This document shows, piece by piece, positions 21,821-24,884 of a DNA stretch of 24,884 nt. Below the pieces are notes generated by a model that saw only the letters and a program-made list of their open reading frames with translations, had not been told where the DNA came from and searched no databases. This DNA comes from Methanoregula sp. (lineage in GTDB: Archaea; Halobacteriota; Methanomicrobia; Methanomicrobiales; Methanospirillaceae). Numbering within the stretch: the stretch's first letter is position 1; every line of letters starts with the position of its first letter. The stretch is from assembly GCF_023227875.1 (NCBI RefSeq), contig NZ_JALOCH010000020.1, positions 1 to 24,884 of the forward strand, given 5' to 3'. The translations under genes were made by a program, and so were the position numbers.

Positions 21821-22486
21821 TCAGATCCAGCCCCGCTTCACCCACCGCTTGTACTCATCGGTACGGAAATCCTTGTTCTCCACAACAAGATCCTTGAAAA
21901 ATTCCCGGTTGCCGGTAATTTCCTCTTCTTGTTTCTTATCGGAGAAACCATCTGCAATCGCACCGGCAAGTTTCTTGCCGAGCGCCCGGGCTTCAGCCTC
22001 ACGGGCATCGATAGCCATGCTGTCCCCTCCCGTTGCCACGCTGATGCCTCCGACAGAGACAACGCCAAGATAATTCAGCACATGGTTCTGGTACGCGACT
22101 ACCTCATCGCCGCCGGATGTGTGCGTAGTCGCAACCGAGCACCCGTATTTCCCGGCAAGCAGCTGGTAATGGATCGCGTCCGCGAGCCGGTCAAAGAAAA
22201 TTTTCATCTGGCCCGAGACATTGTCGATGTACACCGGTGATGCAAAAATAATCCCGTCTGCCTCTTTCATCCGCTCCACGAGTGCAGGGACATCATCATC
22301 GTTCACGCAGATACCGTTCAGTGTACAGGCATCGCACGCAGTGCAGGGGGTAATCCTGAAATCGCAGAGATCGATCATCTCCGTCCCGGCGCCGGCTTCT
22401 GCGGCTCCTTCGAGTACATAGTTTGCAAGTATTCGCGTTGTGCTCTGGATCGTCCGGGGGCTCCCGTGGATAGCGAGGATCTTCAT
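21821..22486 (-). CDS. Iron-sulfur flavoprotein / NADPH-dependent FMN reductase family
   Basis: This 221-residue flavodoxin-like protein opens with MKILAIHGSPR, the FMN-phosphate loop of the family. A compact cluster C48-x2-C51-x2-C54-x5-C60 follows, matching the Isf signature for a [4Fe-4S] cluster. IIFASPVYIDNVSGQMKIFFDRL (about 99-121) is the conserved flavin-contact segment. Isf proteins in methanogens take electrons from ferredoxin and pass them to O2 or H2O2, so a link with the nearby rubrerythrin in oxidative stress is plausible. The C-terminal extension is highly charged (EYKRWVKRGWI). GGAG lies about ten bases before the ATG, and a TATA-like ATATTAAC at 22525-22533 could be its promoter. 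Confidence 0.92.
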   Translation of the reverse strand: MKILAIHGSPRTIQSTTRILANYVLEGAAEAGAGTEMIDLCDFRITPCTACDACTLNGICVNDDDVPALVERMKEADGIIFASPVYIDNVSGQMKIFFDRLADAIHYQLLAGKYGCSVATTHTSGGDEVVAYQNHVLNYLGVVSVGGISVATGGDSMAIDAREAEARALGKKLAGAIADGFSDKKQEEEITGNREFFKDLVVENKDFRTDEYKRWVKRGWI

Positions 22487-22552
22487 TATTCCGTATGCTC
22501 CTGGTTACAGGTTGGGAGCCGGGAGTTAATATGGTTGAAGGAGCGCGGGCAA

Positions 22553-22582
22553 CAAAAAGGGGAGGGCTGCACCCCGACAGCC
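22553..22582 (-). terminator. Hairpin and T5 after the three-helix membrane protein
   Basis: On the minus strand GGCTG (22582-22578) and CAGCC (22569-22565) form a 5-bp stem with an 8-base loop. CTCCCC and TTTTT follow directly. It lies just past the stop of the gene at 22591 and resembles an intrinsic terminator. Confidence 0.45.
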
Positions 22583-22590
22583 AGTATAAA

Positions 22591-22875
22591 TTATTTTCTG
22601 ATGACCTGTTCGAGCTTGTCGCCGACAAAGGCACCGATGATGAAGATTGCCACAAAGATGATGATCTGGACCAGGAGGCCGAACACGCCAACGATCGCAT
22701 AACCGGAACTGACTTCCCCGGGAAGCAGCACCATCGACAGGAGGAGCAGGATGACACTGATGACGACACCGGCGATCGCGCTGTTCCGTATGAGCCCGCG
22801 ATAATCCTCCGTTCCCTTATGAACAAAACCAAATACAATACCGATAGCAAAAATCACGAGTGCAATCCACATCAT
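22591..22875 (-). CDS. Small three-helix membrane protein, unknown function
   Basis: No family is recognised. The 94-residue product is almost wholly hydrophobic, with three predicted helices: about 2-18 (MWIALVIFAIGIVFGFV), 31-53 (NSAIAGVVISVILLLLSMVLLP) and 58-85 (GYAIVGVFGLLVQIIIFVAIFIIGAFVG). A charged loop, HKGTEDYRGLIR, follows helix 1, and the C-terminus is basic (DKLEQVIRK). Two ATG codons stand in tandem at 22875 and 22872, with AAAGGGA about eight bases upstream. It lies 104 bp before the iron-sulfur flavoprotein on the same strand, but a hairpin with T5 between them suggests separate transcripts. Confidence 0.72.
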   Translation of the reverse strand: MMWIALVIFAIGIVFGFVHKGTEDYRGLIRNSAIAGVVISVILLLLSMVLLPGEVSSGYAIVGVFGLLVQIIIFVAIFIIGAFVGDKLEQVIRK

Positions 22876-22999
22876 GCAAAATCCCTTTCAGGTACCACAA
22901 TATCTCTCCCTGTCCCCAAATACATTCCGGAAAGGACGGACATCTCTGCCTGCCGGGAACACCCGTAGTAGGCCCCCGGATACTCCGATATACGTCGGT

Positions 23000-23011
23000 A
23001 AATCCGGATTT
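23000..23011. promoter_or_regulatory. 12-bp palindrome between surface-protein and membrane-protein genes
   Basis: AAATCCGGATTT is a perfect palindrome, next to a CCGA/TCGG inverted repeat (22986-22999) that surrounds TATACG. It could be an operator for the gene ending at 22591 or a 3' element of the gene at 23015. The function is uncertain. Confidence 0.25.
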
Positions 23012-23014
23012 CGG

Positions 23015-24025
23015 TCATATCCGCTTCCTGATCAAGATGACTAGGCCGAAACATCCGAGTGCCAGCGGGATGGCAGCGACAGGAGATGCGTGGGTGGGGA
23101 CTGGCTTTTCTGGTTGCACTGTCTCATGCACGGGAGATTCTTCTCCGGCAGTGGGGGCTATGGGAGCAGGTGAGAGGGAAACCGTTGTCCCACCGGGCGT
23201 TCCGATAAAAAACAGTGCTGTCCCGGTACCGGTCGTATTGTCGTTCTGCCAGCCAACCGTGATAAGATATTCTCCGGTTGAGAAACGGGACGAGTCCATT
23301 TCGTACTCCCACGAATTTATGACGCCATTCCTGATTGGAGGAAGAGGTTCATCAGCAACCAGGCGCCGCGATGAGGTTTCATAGACCCTGGCTCTCAGGG
23401 GATTTCCTGTCCCCAGGTTCGTTGTCCCGTGGAAATGTAACTGGCTGGAATTACCGGGCTCAAAGATCAGGTAATCCGTGGCCCTGTCCCTGGGCTGGGT
23501 GAATTGAACGAAAGGTTCCTCGACAAGGAAGTATGAAGGGGTGAGGGTATCATCAACGCCAGCCCGTCGGGAAGTTGCTCTAAGGGTTTCAACCTCTGAC
23601 TGGACACTCGCTTTCAGTTCCTTGTCTGACCCCAGGTCGGCAGCGATGAGATCGTGGTCTGTGACCAGGATATGCCCGGTCTCCGACAGCCGGGTACCGA
23701 TCTCGAACTTTCCGTTCGCGCCCGGGTCCTGTACCACGAGTGCATACTGGCCGGAGGAAAAGTTCCGGGTCACTTCCGGCATCAGGGTAACGGAAAAGAC
23801 ACCGTGTGCATCAGGATCAGCCGTGAGGGTATGGAAATGGTTCCGGCCGATGACCATGACGGTTGCCGTGCCATTGTTCATTCCTGTCCAGTTGATCGTA
23901 AACGTATCGCCTTTTACAATGATGTACGGACAACTCGGGACACAGGTCAGGTCAGCCGTAGCCGGTACTATCGTGAGTGCGAAAAGCACGATGATACTTA
24001 TGATAATAATTCCCGTGGATTTCAT
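23015..24025 (-). CDS. Exported surface protein with C-terminal membrane anchor (DUF3821-like)
   Basis: This 336-residue predicted cell-surface protein starts with a signal peptide (STGIIIISIIVLFALTIVPATA, about 3-24). The mature part begins with IVKGDTFTINWTG (about 36-48), the beta-sandwich pattern seen in Methanomicrobiales surface proteins of the DUF3821 kind. A second region (about 180-280) carries QLHFHGTTNLGTGNPLRARVYE and a GEYLITVGWQ strand. Several N-x-S/T sites could be glycosylated. The C-terminus has a Pro/Thr-rich spacer, PTHASP, then a helix (VAAIPLALGCFGLVILI) and RKR, a cell-surface retention tail. The next gene has a similar tail. The family name is tentative. CTGAGAGATG before the ATG is a weak Shine-Dalgarno, and TATA-like sequences lie around 24125-24145. 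Confidence 0.82.
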   Translation of the reverse strand: MKSTGIIIISIIVLFALTIVPATADLTCVPSCPYIIVKGDTFTINWTGMNNGTATVMVIGRNHFHTLTADPDAHGVFSVTLMPEVTRNFSSGQYALVVQDPGANGKFEIGTRLSETGHILVTDHDLIAADLGSDKELKASVQSEVETLRATSRRAGVDDTLTPSYFLVEEPFVQFTQPRDRATDYLIFEPGNSSQLHFHGTTNLGTGNPLRARVYETSSRRLVADEPLPPIRNGVINSWEYEMDSSRFSTGEYLITVGWQNDNTTGTGTALFFIGTPGGTTVSLSPAPIAPTAGEESPVHETVQPEKPVPTHASPVAAIPLALGCFGLVILIRKRI

Positions 24026-24172
24026 GGCATTTTCATCTCTCAGGCGGGTATTTTTTTCTGTTCCATTTTCTCCCTCATCCAGAATCCGGATCCATCCATG
24101 CAGGTAACCGGTTAAATGATAATTTCTATATTATTGTGAGTATAAACGAATTCTGATCCAATAATCTACAGA

Positions 24173-24884
24173 TCAGAACCGGTACCCGGTTCGGGATCGG
24201 ACGAGAAGAACGATGCAGCCGGCTGCAAGCAGGACTGCAGGCCCGGGTGAGGGGTGCGTGGGTGCCGGGGATGCAGTTTTTTCTGGTGTAAGGGTATGAT
24301 TTCCAAATCCGTCTAACGGAGGTGTGAGCGCTGGCAAGGGATCCAGTTTCGGAGTGTTAATAACAAACAAATGGATGTAGCCGTCTTTTTTGAGGTTGTC
24401 CTCAGGATCCTCCCCATAGGATGCCCAGAGGATCCGGTTCCCATCTACATCGAACAGTCGGGGAAACTCTGTGCTGATGGGAAGAACTTCACGGGCACCA
24501 GAAGAAATAGAATAGACAATAATTGAACCCGACGGCTCATCGCGCGTGTCAAAGACAGAATTTTCCTTCCACGCAATCAGGTCTCCAGATATCTGTTGTC
24601 CATATGCATTGAAAAAGTCCCTGCTGATCCGGTACTCTGTCCCGGAAGTCAGGTTATAGAGATACGTTGCAGGATTTCCGTCACGGAAATCTCGCCAGAC
24701 AACATAGTCTCCCGAGATTTCAGGACAATACTGGGAACGCCGCGCTGTGCTAAGGGGGATCTCCTCATTTAGATCCAAATCGAAGAGATAAATATCACCG
24801 CTGCCCGGTTCGTTGCGATCATCAGACCAGACGATCCGGGAACCGTCCATGGAAAGGGTGCTGATTTTCCCGGGCCCGGTGTGA
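24173..24884 (-). CDS. Beta-propeller surface protein, N-terminus beyond the window
   Basis: The gene is incomplete. The frame stays open through the right edge (24884), and residues before the first Met (TGPGKISTLS) continue the repeat pattern. Four blade-like units show the D/G-x-x-I/V-V/L-W motif: MDGSRIVWSDDRN, ISGDYVVWRDFRDGN, ISGDLIAWKEN and VDGNRILWASYG. Each is followed by a strand such as IYLFDL or TYLYNLTSG. This is the TolB-like beta-propeller repeat frequent in methanogen surface proteins (TIGR04275-like). A Thr/Pro spacer then leads to PTHPSP, a helix (AVLLAAGCIVLLV) and basic residues, an anchor resembling that of the neighbouring surface gene. It is presumably secreted through a signal peptide outside the window. 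Ligands are unknown. Confidence 0.88.
   Translation of the reverse strand, partial: HTGPGKISTLSMDGSRIVWSDDRNEPGSGDIYLFDLDLNEEIPLSTARRSQYCPEISGDYVVWRDFRDGNPATYLYNLTSGTEYRISRDFFNAYGQQISGDLIAWKENSVFDTRDEPSGSIIVYSISSGAREVLPISTEFPRLFDVDGNRILWASYGEDPEDNLKKDGYIHLFVINTPKLDPLPALTPPLDGFGNHTLTPEKTASPAPTHPSPGPAVLLAAGCIVLLVRSRTGYRF

Overview
The window looks like chromosomal DNA of a methanogenic euryarchaeon, most likely Methanomicrobiales (Methanoregula-like; inferred, not proven). The evidence is an archaeal-type isoleucyl-tRNA synthetase, an MptE-type enzyme of tetrahydromethanopterin synthesis, archaeal Thg1, an iron-sulfur flavoprotein, a rubrerythrin, long multi-PAS histidine kinases of the kind abundant in this order, and TATA-box promoters at distances that predict leaderless or short-leader mRNAs. 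Coding DNA is GC-rich and intergenic DNA is AT-rich. I found no insertion sequence, CRISPR array or prophage gene.

Layout. 1-1115: a LOG-family nucleotide-binding protein (minus strand), then a long intergenic region with several inverted repeats and a GC-rich block. 1116-5976: an aldehyde dehydrogenase resembling lactaldehyde dehydrogenase (minus), divergent from ileS (plus). 5977-6447: an intergenic region that holds a possible unannotated mini-gene on the minus strand (TATA box, near-perfect Shine-Dalgarno, 24-codon hydrophobic ORF, hairpin). 6448-8690: thg1 and a PRC-barrel protein (minus), divergent from a CBS-domain site-2 protease (plus). 8691-9059: a convergent intergenic region with three copies of a 19-bp GC-rich repeat. 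9060-12839: a minus-strand cluster of a TrkA-N/DHH phosphoesterase, mptE and a COG1031-type radical SAM protein. 12962-13036: tRNA-Lys(CTT).

13112-19963: two plus-strand sensor histidine kinases with clearly paralogous catalytic ends. One is membrane-anchored with two PAS domains. The other has 1620 residues with an N-terminal receiver, eight PAS domains and a GAF domain. 19992-21406: a membrane-anchored C39-like cysteine peptidase (minus), divergent from rubrerythrin (plus). 21494-22875: a two-helix membrane protein (plus), an iron-sulfur flavoprotein (minus) and a three-helix membrane protein (minus). 23015-24884: two exported surface proteins (minus) with similar C-terminal tails; the second is a beta-propeller protein cut by the right edge.

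Functional picture. Translation and tRNA maturation (ileS, thg1, tRNA-Lys), pterin cofactor synthesis (mptE), oxidative-stress and redox proteins (rubrerythrin, Isf), signal transduction (two kinases, the DHH/TrkA-N protein) and cell-surface proteins lie side by side. The strongest candidates for something undescribed are the mini-gene near 6100-6230, the palindromic operator-like sites at 719-740 and 14967-14984, the 19-bp repeat family at 8735-8957, and the radical SAM/mptE translational coupling.
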